42,339 nucleotides of DNA, from positions 74,038 to 116,376 of the forward strand of contig JAIOIK010000112.1 in the NCBI GenBank assembly GCA_019912545.1. The letters run 5' to 3'. Shown piece by piece: positions 35,172 to 42,339 of this stretch; positions within the stretch are counted from its first letter, which is position 1; every line of letters starts with the position of its first letter. The notes below the pieces were generated by a model. That model saw only the letters and a program-made list of their open reading frames with translations, searched no databases and had not been told where the DNA came from. The position numbers were made by a program, and so were the translations under genes. The DNA comes from Ignavibacteria bacterium. Its GTDB lineage: Bacteria; Bacteroidota; Ignavibacteria; Tepidaquicellales; OLB5.

Positions 35172-36353
35172 ATGGATATCCGGGCAAAAATAAAATCACT
35201 TGCTGACGAATACGAAGATGAGATCATCAGCATTCGGAGAAAAATACATCAAAATCCGGAGATTGCATTTAATGAACATGAAACGACAAAACTGATCTTT
35301 GAGAAGCTGAATAGATTAAAGATAGATAAGGTAAAAAGTATTTCTGAAACAGGTGTAATAGGTTTGATCAGGAATAAACCCGGTAAGTGTGTTGCTCTGA
35401 GAGCTGATATTGATGCGCTTCCAATACAGGAAAATACCGGGCTTCCGTTTACATCCAAGAATATTGGAATAATGCATGCCTGCGGGCATGACGCACATAC
35501 TGCAATGCTTTATGGTGCCGCTAAGATACTGAAAGAGTTAAAGAATGAATTAAACGGCTCTGTCAAACTGATATTCCAGCCTGCCGAAGAAAAAAACCCC
35601 GGAGGCGCATCGATCCTGATCAAAAATGGAGTTCTTAAGAATCCGAGAGTAGATGCGATTTTTGGTCAGCACATAATTGTTGATAAGCCGGCAGGAAGCC
35701 TTGGATTCTGTCCCGGGGTAACTTTTGCATCACAGGATGAATTATACATTACAATTTATGGAAGGCAGTCTCACGGGGCAAAGCCTCACAAATCTATTGA
35801 CCCAATTGTAGTGGCTTCACAGGTAATTCTTGCTTTGCAGTCGGTTGTATCCCGAAATACCGATCCTTATGAACCTATTGTGATAACAATTGGTAAAATT
35901 GAAGGCGGATCGGCAACAAATATAATTCCTTCTGAGGTAAAAATGTGCGGTACTATCCGGACTCTTAACGAAAAACTTCGCAAAAAGTCACTTAAGTTAA
36001 TTGATAGAACCATTAAAGGAATTACATCAGCTGCCGGAGCAAAATATAAATTCACAATATCGCCCGGCTATCCAGAGTTAAATAATGATATAAAATTAAC
36101 GGAGTTTGCGCGTAAGACTGCTGAGAAATATTCCGGAAGAAGTAATTTATTTAAAGCTGAAAGGATAATGGGAGCCGAAGATTTTGCTTTTTATTTAAAG
36201 AAAGTGCCCGGCACTTTTTATAGAATTGGAGTTGGCAATACTACAGATATTCATACTCCCACAATTGATATTGATGAAAAAGCGCTTTCGGTAGGGGCAG
36301 GTTTTATGGCATTTTTGGCAATTAATTATTTGAATGATTCAGGAAACAAATAG
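35172..36353 (+). CDS. M20-family amidohydrolase/deacylase
   Basis: The protein has the M20D dinuclear metal site: GIMHACGHDAHTAML (C104, H106, with H109), FQPAEEKNPGGA (E139-E140), FGQHIIV (H167), MGAEDFAFYL and IHTPTIDI. These match IAA-amino acid hydrolase, N-acetyl-diaminopimelate deacetylase and aminoacylase enzymes. The 393-residue length is typical, and a dimerisation 'lid' domain (about 180-290) is present. There is no signal peptide, so it is cytoplasmic. ATG 35172 is preferred; the in-frame TTG at 35160 would overlap the barrel gene. It is the last gene of the operon. It could have a role in sugar or peptide-linker amide chemistry, or simply be a peptidase carried along. Confidence 0.9.
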   Translation: MDIRAKIKSLADEYEDEIISIRRKIHQNPEIAFNEHETTKLIFEKLNRLKIDKVKSISETGVIGLIRNKPGKCVALRADIDALPIQENTGLPFTSKNIGIMHACGHDAHTAMLYGAAKILKELKNELNGSVKLIFQPAEEKNPGGASILIKNGVLKNPRVDAIFGQHIIVDKPAGSLGFCPGVTFASQDELYITIYGRQSHGAKPHKSIDPIVVASQVILALQSVVSRNTDPYEPIVITIGKIEGGSATNIIPSEVKMCGTIRTLNEKLRKKSLKLIDRTIKGITSAAGAKYKFTISPGYPELNNDIKLTEFARKTAEKYSGRSNLFKAERIMGAEDFAFYLKKVPGTFYRIGVGNTTDIHTPTIDIDEKALSVGAGFMAFLAINYLNDSGNK

Positions 36354-36393
36354 TTTTTTTAGACTCCGTGTTTAGACTCCACATATGAGTTAA

Positions 36394-37767
36394 TTACTTA
36401 ATCATCAACATCTTTTTTGTATCAGTGAACTCACCGGCAACTATCGTATAGAAATAAACTCCGCTTGATAGATTCTCAGCATTAAAATCAACTGAATGAT
36501 TCCCTGCCTGGTATAATCTGTTTGTTAATTCCAGAATCTGCCTGCCTGCAACATTACTTACAACAAGTTTAACAAGACCGCCTGAGGGAAGAGAAAAATT
36601 TATCTTTGTTGATGGATTGAAAGGATTTGGATAATTTTGCTTCAGTTCAAATTTTGAAGGGATTGAGTTTTGATTTGTTCCCGTTCCAACCATGTTCATA
36701 CAAGGGCCGTCAATATTGGTAAATGTTATCGCTTCGGTTGTTCCAACGCCGGTATTTGTATAACCGGATGCAAAGTAAACTTTTTCATATCCTTTTCCAC
36801 AGGCTTTAAAGTTTGATCTTGCCAAAGAATTATCCGGCAGCCCGGAAAACCAGGACTGTGTGCAGAAATTCCAGAAGTATGTTCGAGCAGTAGGATTAGT
36901 GCCTCCCAGAGCGCCGCCTGTAACAACAATCCCAACACCTGTATTCTTTACCGCTGTGTATGATGCCATTCTGGTAATTGGTCCGCCAGGATATGATGGC
37001 ATTGTTTGCCATTGAATATTTAATGTTGAAGGATTTATTACACCTTTATAGCAGTTAGCTGTAGCCACTCCGCCGGTTGTATATCCGCCTATTGCAATTA
37101 TTGTATCTCTGTAAATACCACCACCAAGCATAGCACAGGATATCGGGTAATCATTTTTGTATGAGTATGAATTGCTGGAGACATTATATAACTGAACTTT
37201 ATTTGTTTTAAATGCTGATGATCCAAAGAATCCGTCTCCGCCGCCTATTATAAAGATATATTGATCACTGTACTTAACAACAAGAGCATCCGTTATTTTT
37301 GTCGGCATGTCGCTCTTGGTTTGCCAGGAGTTAGAAGCAACATCATACTTCAATGTTCTGCCAAGAACTCCGGGAGAGTTATTTCCTCCAAATACATAAA
37401 TTTCAGCACCGCCATTGACAGGTATTGCCGTACCTGATGAAATCTGGTGAGGCATCGTTGAATAGTTGTTTTGCCAGGAGTTTGTATTCAGGTTGAGGCG
37501 GGCAACTCTTTTCATTTCGCTTGTGGAATTTCCGCCGCCAAACTGGTATAAGTACGGAATACCTCCAATTTCTACGTAAGCACAACATGATCTTGATACT
37601 GACAAAGGAGAATTTGGATATGATGACCAAATGCCGGTAATAGTAAATGGAGAGTATCCTGGAGTATAACCATTTCCTATTGTCATATTCTCGTCAAAAT
37701 CCTGGTTTTGGGATTTTAGACTGAAAAGGTTGAGCAATAGTATTGAAATTAATACGATAATCTTCAT
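36394..37767 (-). CDS. secreted Kelch-type beta-propeller protein with T9SS sorting domain (1)
   Basis: The 457-residue protein has a signal peptide (IIVLISILLLNLFSLKSQ). About six Kelch repeats follow, each with a Gly-Gly pair and a Trp or Tyr some 20 residues later: YLYQFGGGNSTSEMKRVARL ... SWQNNYSTMP, IYVFGGNNSPG ... SWQTKSDMP and IFIIGGGDGFFG. A cysteine-containing linker (DGPCMNMVGTG) leads to the sorting domain, with NYPNPFNPSTKINF and SGVYFYTIVAG, ending in DTKKMLMIK. Kelch propellers bind proteins or sugars; galactose oxidase-type copper ligands were not recognised. It is convergent with the polysaccharide operon, 40 nt away. Confidence 0.88.
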   Translation of the reverse strand: MKIIVLISILLLNLFSLKSQNQDFDENMTIGNGYTPGYSPFTITGIWSSYPNSPLSVSRSCCAYVEIGGIPYLYQFGGGNSTSEMKRVARLNLNTNSWQNNYSTMPHQISSGTAIPVNGGAEIYVFGGNNSPGVLGRTLKYDVASNSWQTKSDMPTKITDALVVKYSDQYIFIIGGGDGFFGSSAFKTNKVQLYNVSSNSYSYKNDYPISCAMLGGGIYRDTIIAIGGYTTGGVATANCYKGVINPSTLNIQWQTMPSYPGGPITRMASYTAVKNTGVGIVVTGGALGGTNPTARTYFWNFCTQSWFSGLPDNSLARSNFKACGKGYEKVYFASGYTNTGVGTTEAITFTNIDGPCMNMVGTGTNQNSIPSKFELKQNYPNPFNPSTKINFSLPSGGLVKLVVSNVAGRQILELTNRLYQAGNHSVDFNAENLSSGVYFYTIVAGEFTDTKKMLMIK

Positions 37768-37883
37768 GAACTGAGATCTCCCGTTTTTGGTTACTTAAAT
37801 TTATGTATAACCTAGGAATTCATCAATAACGTAATCACGTTAGTACATTAGAATACTTAAAAAATAGTGTAAATGTATATATT

Positions 37884-39209
37884 TTATTTAATTAGGAGCA
37901 TTTTCTTTACTTCTGAAAAGAGTAAAGTCGAAGCATCATTCACTTCAAGCCTGTAGAAGTAAACACCGCTCGCAAATTCTGTCCCGTCAAAGCTTAATTC
38001 AAATTTTCCTGCAGACTTGAACTCATTTTCAAGAATTACGGCCTCTTTGCCAAGTATATCACTGATTGTAATCTTAACCCAACCGCTATGTGGGATATCA
38101 TATGAAATATTTGTAACCGGATTGAAAGGATTTGGGTAATTCTGAGACAATTTAAAGCCGGTTACATTGCTGTTCAAATTTATGCCGGTCAATGGATTGG
38201 TACAGTTCAGCAGGCACGTATCTGCGTAAACATCAAGCGGTCTTGTCGTTTGCCCCTGGATTGAGCCGCCTGCACACCAGATCTTAACCCCCGGCCTGTT
38301 GTTGCAGTATGTAATACTTGCTGAAACCGATCCTGAAAGATTATTGGTCCTTATAGGTTTGCCATCTCTGTAAGACCACAAAGATGTAGTTGTATCCCAA
38401 ATTGCTATAGAATCGTTAGCCGAACCTCCGCTGATCTCTCCCATAATAACATAGAATTTCCCCATTATGCCAACTCCCCCGGGTCTGCTTGTAGGAATGG
38501 CAATATTTGTTTTTTGCTGCCATGTTATTTGTAAATGATTTGCAGGGTTAATTGTTCCTGTCCAAAAATCATTTCTGAAAAGACTGTTTGCATATCCCGC
38601 ACATACAAAAAGCTTATTACCAGTCAAACCGCCTGCAAAGCTTCTTCTGCCATTTCCGGATGGAATTGGAGTTGCCTGTGACCATGAATTAGAATTCACA
38701 TTATATACCTGGATGAGAGTCTCATATGTAAGCCATCCGCCTAGCATACAGTAAATAAGGCTATCCTGATAGCTCTCGGCCACATTGCCGCTTACAGCAG
38801 TTGGAATGTCCGCTATTTGCTGCCAGTTCCCGCTAAGTGGCGTATAAACATAACACTCCGGCGTTGCTAAAGAAATGGTTATGCTTCCACCGCCAATATA
38901 ATAAATTTTATTCCCGCATGTTACAAGATCGCCACCAGATTTAGCAGTAGGCGTGCCTGCTGCAATAGTCCAGCTGTTCCCGCTTATTGAGTACTTATAG
39001 AAGGTAGTTGATGGGCTTCCTGTTGATGATCCTCCTGCTACATATAAAGTATCACCTAAAACACATGATGCATGTCCCCAGATCACACCGCCGCCCGGTA
39101 GATTCGGAAAACTACCGCACCACTCATCAGGCTGTGCTACTTGCGAGTTTGTTGTATTAAGCAATGTCATTGCTGCAAGCAAGAAAAAGAAAGAAATGAA
39201 CTTTTTCAT
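37884..39209 (-). CDS. secreted Kelch-type beta-propeller protein with T9SS sorting domain (2)
   Basis: ATG 39209 follows a strong GGAGGGG ribosome site and opens a clear signal peptide (KKFISFFFLLAAMTLLNTTNSQ); an upstream in-frame start at 39239 is less likely. The propeller has Kelch repeats such as YVAGGSSTGSPSTTFYKY ... SWTIAAGTP, IYYIGGGSITIS ... NWQQIADIP and LFVCAGYANSLF. The sorting domain begins KLSQNYPNPFNPVTNISY. Near its end it has a five-residue or so insertion (LEVNDASTLLFSEVKKMLLIK region) not seen in the other nine tails of the window. It is related to the Kelch proteins on either side and is probably part of a tandem family. Confidence 0.87.
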   Translation of the reverse strand: MKKFISFFFLLAAMTLLNTTNSQVAQPDEWCGSFPNLPGGGVIWGHASCVLGDTLYVAGGSSTGSPSTTFYKYSISGNSWTIAAGTPTAKSGGDLVTCGNKIYYIGGGSITISLATPECYVYTPLSGNWQQIADIPTAVSGNVAESYQDSLIYCMLGGWLTYETLIQVYNVNSNSWSQATPIPSGNGRRSFAGGLTGNKLFVCAGYANSLFRNDFWTGTINPANHLQITWQQKTNIAIPTSRPGGVGIMGKFYVIMGEISGGSANDSIAIWDTTTSLWSYRDGKPIRTNNLSGSVSASITYCNNRPGVKIWCAGGSIQGQTTRPLDVYADTCLLNCTNPLTGINLNSNVTGFKLSQNYPNPFNPVTNISYDIPHSGWVKITISDILGKEAVILENEFKSAGKFELSFDGTEFASGVYFYRLEVNDASTLLFSEVKKMLLIK

Positions 39210-39328
39210 AATAAACCCCTCCAATTTGCAATGTGGCAAATTTAGTTAGCTTAAAATAGGTAGATTTGAGTTTAGTAGCAATAGGGGGATTGGTTAACTT
39301 TAATCGCTATAAACACGTTATGGCAACA

Positions 39329-39358
39329 AAAAACCCGCTTATTTCTAAGCGGGTTTTT
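39329..39358 (-). terminator. bidirectional intrinsic terminator after the 39387-40484 gene
   Basis: Arms AAAAACCCGCTTA (39329-39341) and TAAGCGGGTTTTT (39346-39358) form a perfect 13-bp stem around TTTC. U-runs occur on both strands as part of the stem, so it works in either direction. It lies 29 nt after the stop at 39387. Confidence 0.88.
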
Positions 39359-39386
39359 GTAAAGCTAATCAAGAAAGAATTGAATT

Positions 39387-40484
39387 TTACTTAACAAGAA
39401 TCATTTTCTTGGTTGATGCAAAACTGCTTGTTGTCATTTTGTAGAAATAAACACCGGTTGAGAGTTTTGATGCGTTGAAATCAACTGTAAAGCTTCCTGC
39501 ATCAACTACCCTGTTTAAAATTGTTTCAACTTCTTTTCCTGACATATCATAAACAGAAATTTTCACTAAATCCTGTTTTGGAAGATCAAAAGAGATCTTT
39601 GTGCTTGGGTTGAACGGATTCGGATAATTTTGTTTCAGGCTATGTGAAGAAGGAATACCAGTATTGTTGTTTGTAATACCGGTTATATTAGTACCATAAA
39701 TAATAAAAGGCAGACCCTGCTGGCTTGTACCATCCATTGCAGGAGCCCATACACCAGCTATCCTTTGCTGAGCGTTACCGGTAAGCGGAGTATTCAAAAT
39801 GGTTCTTGGCGGAGCCCATGGTCCTGAAGTCAAAGAGCCCGTAAAGCCCACTTCTACCCAATAAGTCCCGGCAGCCAAAGTTGTATTTATTGTATCAACA
39901 ACATGATAGATAGGTCTTGTAGTCTGGGTGTTATAAGGAGGTGTCCCGGTCGTTCTGTAAATTCCCGGGGCAGAAGCTCCTTCCCAGTATGTTTTATGCA
40001 ATCTGTTAACAGCAGTATCACCCGCTACCAAAGCACCGGTTATTGTGGTACTCCTGATTGCAATGCGGCATCCTGTTATTGTTGAAGTTCCAATAGTACC
40101 ACCGGTCTGATAACTGAAGAACTTAATTGAGTCAATTTTCCATGTCTGACCTGCGGGAATAACGAAATCATCTCCCATCCAGTTACCCAGGTTAGCCTGA
40201 GCGCCGAAACCAAATAATGTTCCGGGTGTGGTAATAGCGCTTACATCTTTGCCACCAGCCCCTTGGCCCGGAAAGTTTACAAGCTCACCTTGTAGAAACA
40301 AGTTAGCGAGCGGATTATCTGAATTGTAGCCGGCAATGTACTGTATATTCTGATCGAATACGACATTTGTAACATCGACATTGACGTTAACATCTCTATC
40401 CTGGTTTCCATCATTTGATGTGAAGCCCCAGCCTAATAATGCTGTTGCTGCAACCAGAACGAACAAAATTGAAAGTTTTTTCAT
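39387..40484 (-). CDS. secreted T9SS-sorted protein with an unrecognised passenger domain
   Basis: The 365-residue protein has a signal peptide (KLSILFVLVAATALLGWGF), an acidic, valine-rich N-terminal stretch (DRDVNVNVDVTNVVFDQ) and a passenger of about 200 residues with beta-strand character. The passenger includes MGDDFVIPAGQTWKIDSIKF and AAGTYWVEVGFTGSLTSGPW. This pattern is that of a beta-sandwich ('choice-of-anchor'-like) domain found in exported proteins, but no named family was recognised. The sorting domain has NYPNPFNPSTKISFDLP and STGVYFYKMTT and ends in STKKMILVK. A GGGAG ribosome site precedes the ATG, and a strong terminator follows. It is the shortest cargo protein here. Confidence 0.82.
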   Translation of the reverse strand: MKKLSILFVLVAATALLGWGFTSNDGNQDRDVNVNVDVTNVVFDQNIQYIAGYNSDNPLANLFLQGELVNFPGQGAGGKDVSAITTPGTLFGFGAQANLGNWMGDDFVIPAGQTWKIDSIKFFSYQTGGTIGTSTITGCRIAIRSTTITGALVAGDTAVNRLHKTYWEGASAPGIYRTTGTPPYNTQTTRPIYHVVDTINTTLAAGTYWVEVGFTGSLTSGPWAPPRTILNTPLTGNAQQRIAGVWAPAMDGTSQQGLPFIIYGTNITGITNNNTGIPSSHSLKQNYPNPFNPSTKISFDLPKQDLVKISVYDMSGKEVETILNRVVDAGSFTVDFNASKLSTGVYFYKMTTSSFASTKKMILVK

Positions 40485-40661
40485 ATTTTTCTCCCTATAT
40501 GAATTTAGTTTGTAAATAGTTATTTAAAGCGATACTTTTTGAATATATAAAGATTAAATACTGACACTTTATAATCAAGTCAAAAATTATGAAACATGAG
40601 CAGTCCAATAGTAACACTTCAAAATATCAAAAAAAAGCACTAATTTCAATGGTCAATTCTA

Positions 40662-42062
40662 TTATTTTAAAACAATCATTTTTCTGGTTATTATCAATTC
40701 ACCTGCAATTAACCTGTAGAAATATAGCCCGCTGGAAACTCCAATAGCATCCCAGCTCGTTTCATAAATACCCGGCTTCAGGTTTTCATTTACCAATAAT
40801 GCAATTTCTCTTCCCAAAACATCATAAACAGAAATCATAATATTATCATTCACATTTTCGGGGACTTCAAATTTTATCTTTGTTACAGGGTTAAAAGGGT
40901 TAGGATAATTCTGCTGCAAATAAAATTTCTCCGGAATACTGCCGGCTATATTGATAATTCCAATCGGCGGAGGTGGTGTTGCAAAAGCAAATTTTTGAGC
41001 AGTGTTAACTGCAGTTAGATTTTTATAACCGCCAAAAAGGAAAAAGTAATTGCTGTCAACTCCACTCTTCACACCAAATGTGGAAATGTTGGCTAATGTA
41101 TCAATAGTATTCGGATAGAATTTTCTCCATACAGTATCCGTTCCGTATTTCAATCCCCATATCTGGTTAACCGGAGTATTTCCATTCACCCCGGGACCGA
41201 AAAGCATGTACTCATTCCACTTTGCACCGGCAACTCTGTAGATACCCTGATCAAATGGCAAAGAAATACTATATATATCCCATAGAATTGTAATAGTATC
41301 ACCTGCAGCATTAAAACCAATATCCCCTGTATAAACCTGGTCAACATTCCCGGATGAGTAGCCTCCTAGTGTATAAATAACCGAAAGAGTATCATCGGGA
41401 ACATTTACGCACTCAGAATGTGATGCAGTAATGTTAATAGGAAACAAAGATGAACTTCTCCAAATATCGGTATATGGATCATAAATACTTACCAGCTTAG
41501 TTGGGCTTAGAAAAGAATTCGTAGAACCGCCTATGACGGCAATAAGGCTGTCTTTGACCACACAAACCGCTGATTCATGTACGAACGGCTGAGGCATAGT
41601 ATCCTTTAACTCCCATGTGTTTTGTGTAAGTGAGTATTTATAGATCAAACCGTCGGCTGATGAAAAAGTCGAATCAACTGACCCGATAAGATAGAGTGAA
41701 TCTTTCACCCTCACAAGCTTCCCCGACCATCTGCCCATTGGAAGAGATGCAGCAGCTTCATAAGAATTCGCTGAAATGTTATACCAGTAGCATGAATTTT
41801 GCGGAACTGACGACTGGTTCAAACCTCCGCAGATGAAAACTTTATCGTTACCACTCCAGTAAAAAGCATTGACCCCCAGTAATTGCTGGTTCATCGGCGC
41901 TATAAAATTCCAAGTACCATAAACAGAATCATACGGGTCAGTAAACACTATGCTTTCAGGTTTTGTATTCAGGAAGTTTGTGGCATAAAAGGGGTTTGTT
42001 TGTCCAAAAATACTCTGAAATAAGCAGATAACAACAATTAAAAGCACAGGATAGAATTTCAT
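40662..42062 (-). CDS. secreted Kelch-type beta-propeller protein with T9SS sorting domain (3)
   Basis: ATG 42062 opens the signal peptide (KFYPVLLIVVICLFQSIFGQ); a TTG 9 nt upstream is in frame. The propeller carries Kelch-like blades: VFICGGLNQSSVPQNSCYWY ... AASLPMGRW, LYLIGSVDSTFSSADGLIYKY ... WELKDTMP, IAVIGGSTNSFLSPTKLVSIYD and YTLGGYSSGNVDQVY. The sorting domain has NYPNPFNPVTKIKFEVP and SSGLYFYRLIAG and ends in TRKMIVLK. It is similar in plan to the proteins at 36394 and 37884 but more divergent. Its likely role is surface binding. No terminator hairpin was seen in the 177-nt gap below it. Confidence 0.86.
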   Translation of the reverse strand: MKFYPVLLIVVICLFQSIFGQTNPFYATNFLNTKPESIVFTDPYDSVYGTWNFIAPMNQQLLGVNAFYWSGNDKVFICGGLNQSSVPQNSCYWYNISANSYEAAASLPMGRWSGKLVRVKDSLYLIGSVDSTFSSADGLIYKYSLTQNTWELKDTMPQPFVHESAVCVVKDSLIAVIGGSTNSFLSPTKLVSIYDPYTDIWRSSSLFPINITASHSECVNVPDDTLSVIYTLGGYSSGNVDQVYTGDIGFNAAGDTITILWDIYSISLPFDQGIYRVAGAKWNEYMLFGPGVNGNTPVNQIWGLKYGTDTVWRKFYPNTIDTLANISTFGVKSGVDSNYFFLFGGYKNLTAVNTAQKFAFATPPPPIGIINIAGSIPEKFYLQQNYPNPFNPVTKIKFEVPENVNDNIMISVYDVLGREIALLVNENLKPGIYETSWDAIGVSSGLYFYRLIAGELIITRKMIVLK

Positions 42063-42160
42063 ATAATGCAAGATTATGCAAATTTTAAGTTATAATCAAT
42101 TTAAAAAGGAATTAACGAAATGATAGTAATGGGGTTATTTCTATATTTGCGCACTATTGT

Positions 42161-42222
42161 CATTCCGAACTTGATGCGGAATCTTACATTAATCAAGCAA
42201 GATTCCTGCTTTCGCAGGAATG
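42161..42222. repeat. REP/MITE-like double hairpin
   Basis: Two hairpins lie within an outer inverted repeat (CATTCC 42161-42166 and GGAATG 42217-42222). The first is ATTCCG/CGGAAT (42162-42167 and 42177-42182). The second is the perfect 8-bp ATTCCTGC/GCAGGAAT (42202-42209 and 42214-42221). The opening GTCATTCCGAACTTGAT is of a kind met as extragenic repeats in many bacterial genomes. Only one copy occurs in this window. Confidence 0.6.
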
Positions 42223-42269
42223 TCTATTAACAAAAAAGACAAGTGCAATAATAACCCTACAACAAAAAT

Positions 42270-42339
42270 TCATTTTTTTGCTGGTCTTTTGGGGTCACAA
42301 TCTTCAGAACAATATTCTATTTCCAACAGCTTCTGCTTA
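42270..42339 (-). CDS. possible C-terminal end of a minus-strand gene (partial)
   Basis: On the minus strand a frame runs from the window edge to TGA at 42272-42270 and reads KQKLLEIEYC then SEDCDPKRPAKK. The other two minus-strand frames are closed within this stretch. The 22 residues, with two cysteines and a basic tail, look protein-like but are too short to identify. The gap to the next gene (42063-42269) holds only the REP-like repeat and A+T-rich sequence. Confidence 0.4.
   Translation of the reverse strand, partial: KQKLLEIEYCSEDCDPKRPAKK

Noticed and set aside
36358-36380. Direct repeat TTTAGACTCC twice with a 3-nt spacer between the M20 and Kelch genes
   Set aside because: Too short and only two copies; no sign of an insertion target site or a terminator stem.
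37827-37842. Small palindrome TAACGT/ACGTTA upstream of the Kelch gene at 36394
   Set aside because: Six-base arms in A+T-rich DNA are expected by chance and no second copy was seen.
42142-42149. TATATTTG box on the plus strand near the right edge
   Set aside because: There is no TTTG-like element 19 nt upstream and no plus-strand gene follows within the window.
1-42339. tRNA, rRNA, CRISPR arrays, insertion sequences, prophage genes
   Set aside because: Reading both strands gave no cloverleaf-like intergenic sequence, no regularly spaced repeats and no transposase, integrase or phage structural protein.

Overview
The window looks like a chromosomal segment of a Bacteroidota/Chlorobi-group bacterium, most likely Ignavibacteria. 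Three things point there. Ten predicted secreted proteins end in a type IX secretion (T9SS) type A sorting domain of the 'NYPNPFNP ... SGVYFYR ... KKMxLIK' kind. One good promoter has the Bacteroidota form (TTTA, 19 nt, TATATTTG). Base composition is A+T-rich, with frequent TTG/GTG starts. The assignment is by recognition only; no rRNA, tRNA or CRISPR array was seen.

Layout. (1) 1-2716, plus strand: end of an Obg-like GTPase, surE, an esterase and a methyltransferase, tightly packed. (2) 2739-4464, minus: a PEGA-domain membrane protein behind a PQQ-propeller lipoprotein. (3) 4591-16084, minus: five T9SS cargo genes (M43 metalloprotease, M14 carboxypeptidase, BNR propeller, second M14 carboxypeptidase, beta-helix protein), most followed by a hairpin. 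(4) 16224-22477: MFS transporter, HAD hydrolase, a DUF433/DUF5615 toxin-antitoxin pair, mutL, ftsY and a RelBE-like pair. (5) 22666-24795: a sixth cargo gene. (6) 24924-26306, plus: small lipoprotein and TerC-family protein. (7) 26447-36353, plus: a nine-gene surface-polysaccharide operon (aminotransferase, initiating sugar-phosphate transferase, Gfo/Idh/MocA oxidoreductase, hexapeptide acyltransferase, heptose-type GHMP kinase, SDR epimerase, GmhA-like isomerase, Wzi-like barrel, M20 amidohydrolase). (8) 36394-42062, minus: four more cargo genes, three of them Kelch-type propellers. (9) 42072-42339: a REP-like repeat and probably the end of a minus-strand gene.

How it fits together. The window supplies T9SS clients but none of the translocon or sortase genes. 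Between the cargo blocks lies a sugar operon whose aminotransferase, oxidoreductase and acyltransferase resemble a Wbp/Wlb-type 3-acetamido sugar pathway. In Porphyromonas gingivalis that type of pathway, including the aminotransferase PorR, is needed for the A-LPS that holds T9SS cargo on the cell surface. A functional link here is inference, but it is the most interesting hypothesis in the window. The clearest oddity seen directly is the oxidoreductase gene: it has no ATG, GTG or TTG able to include its Rossmann motif, and it lies in frame behind the UAG stop of the preceding gene.
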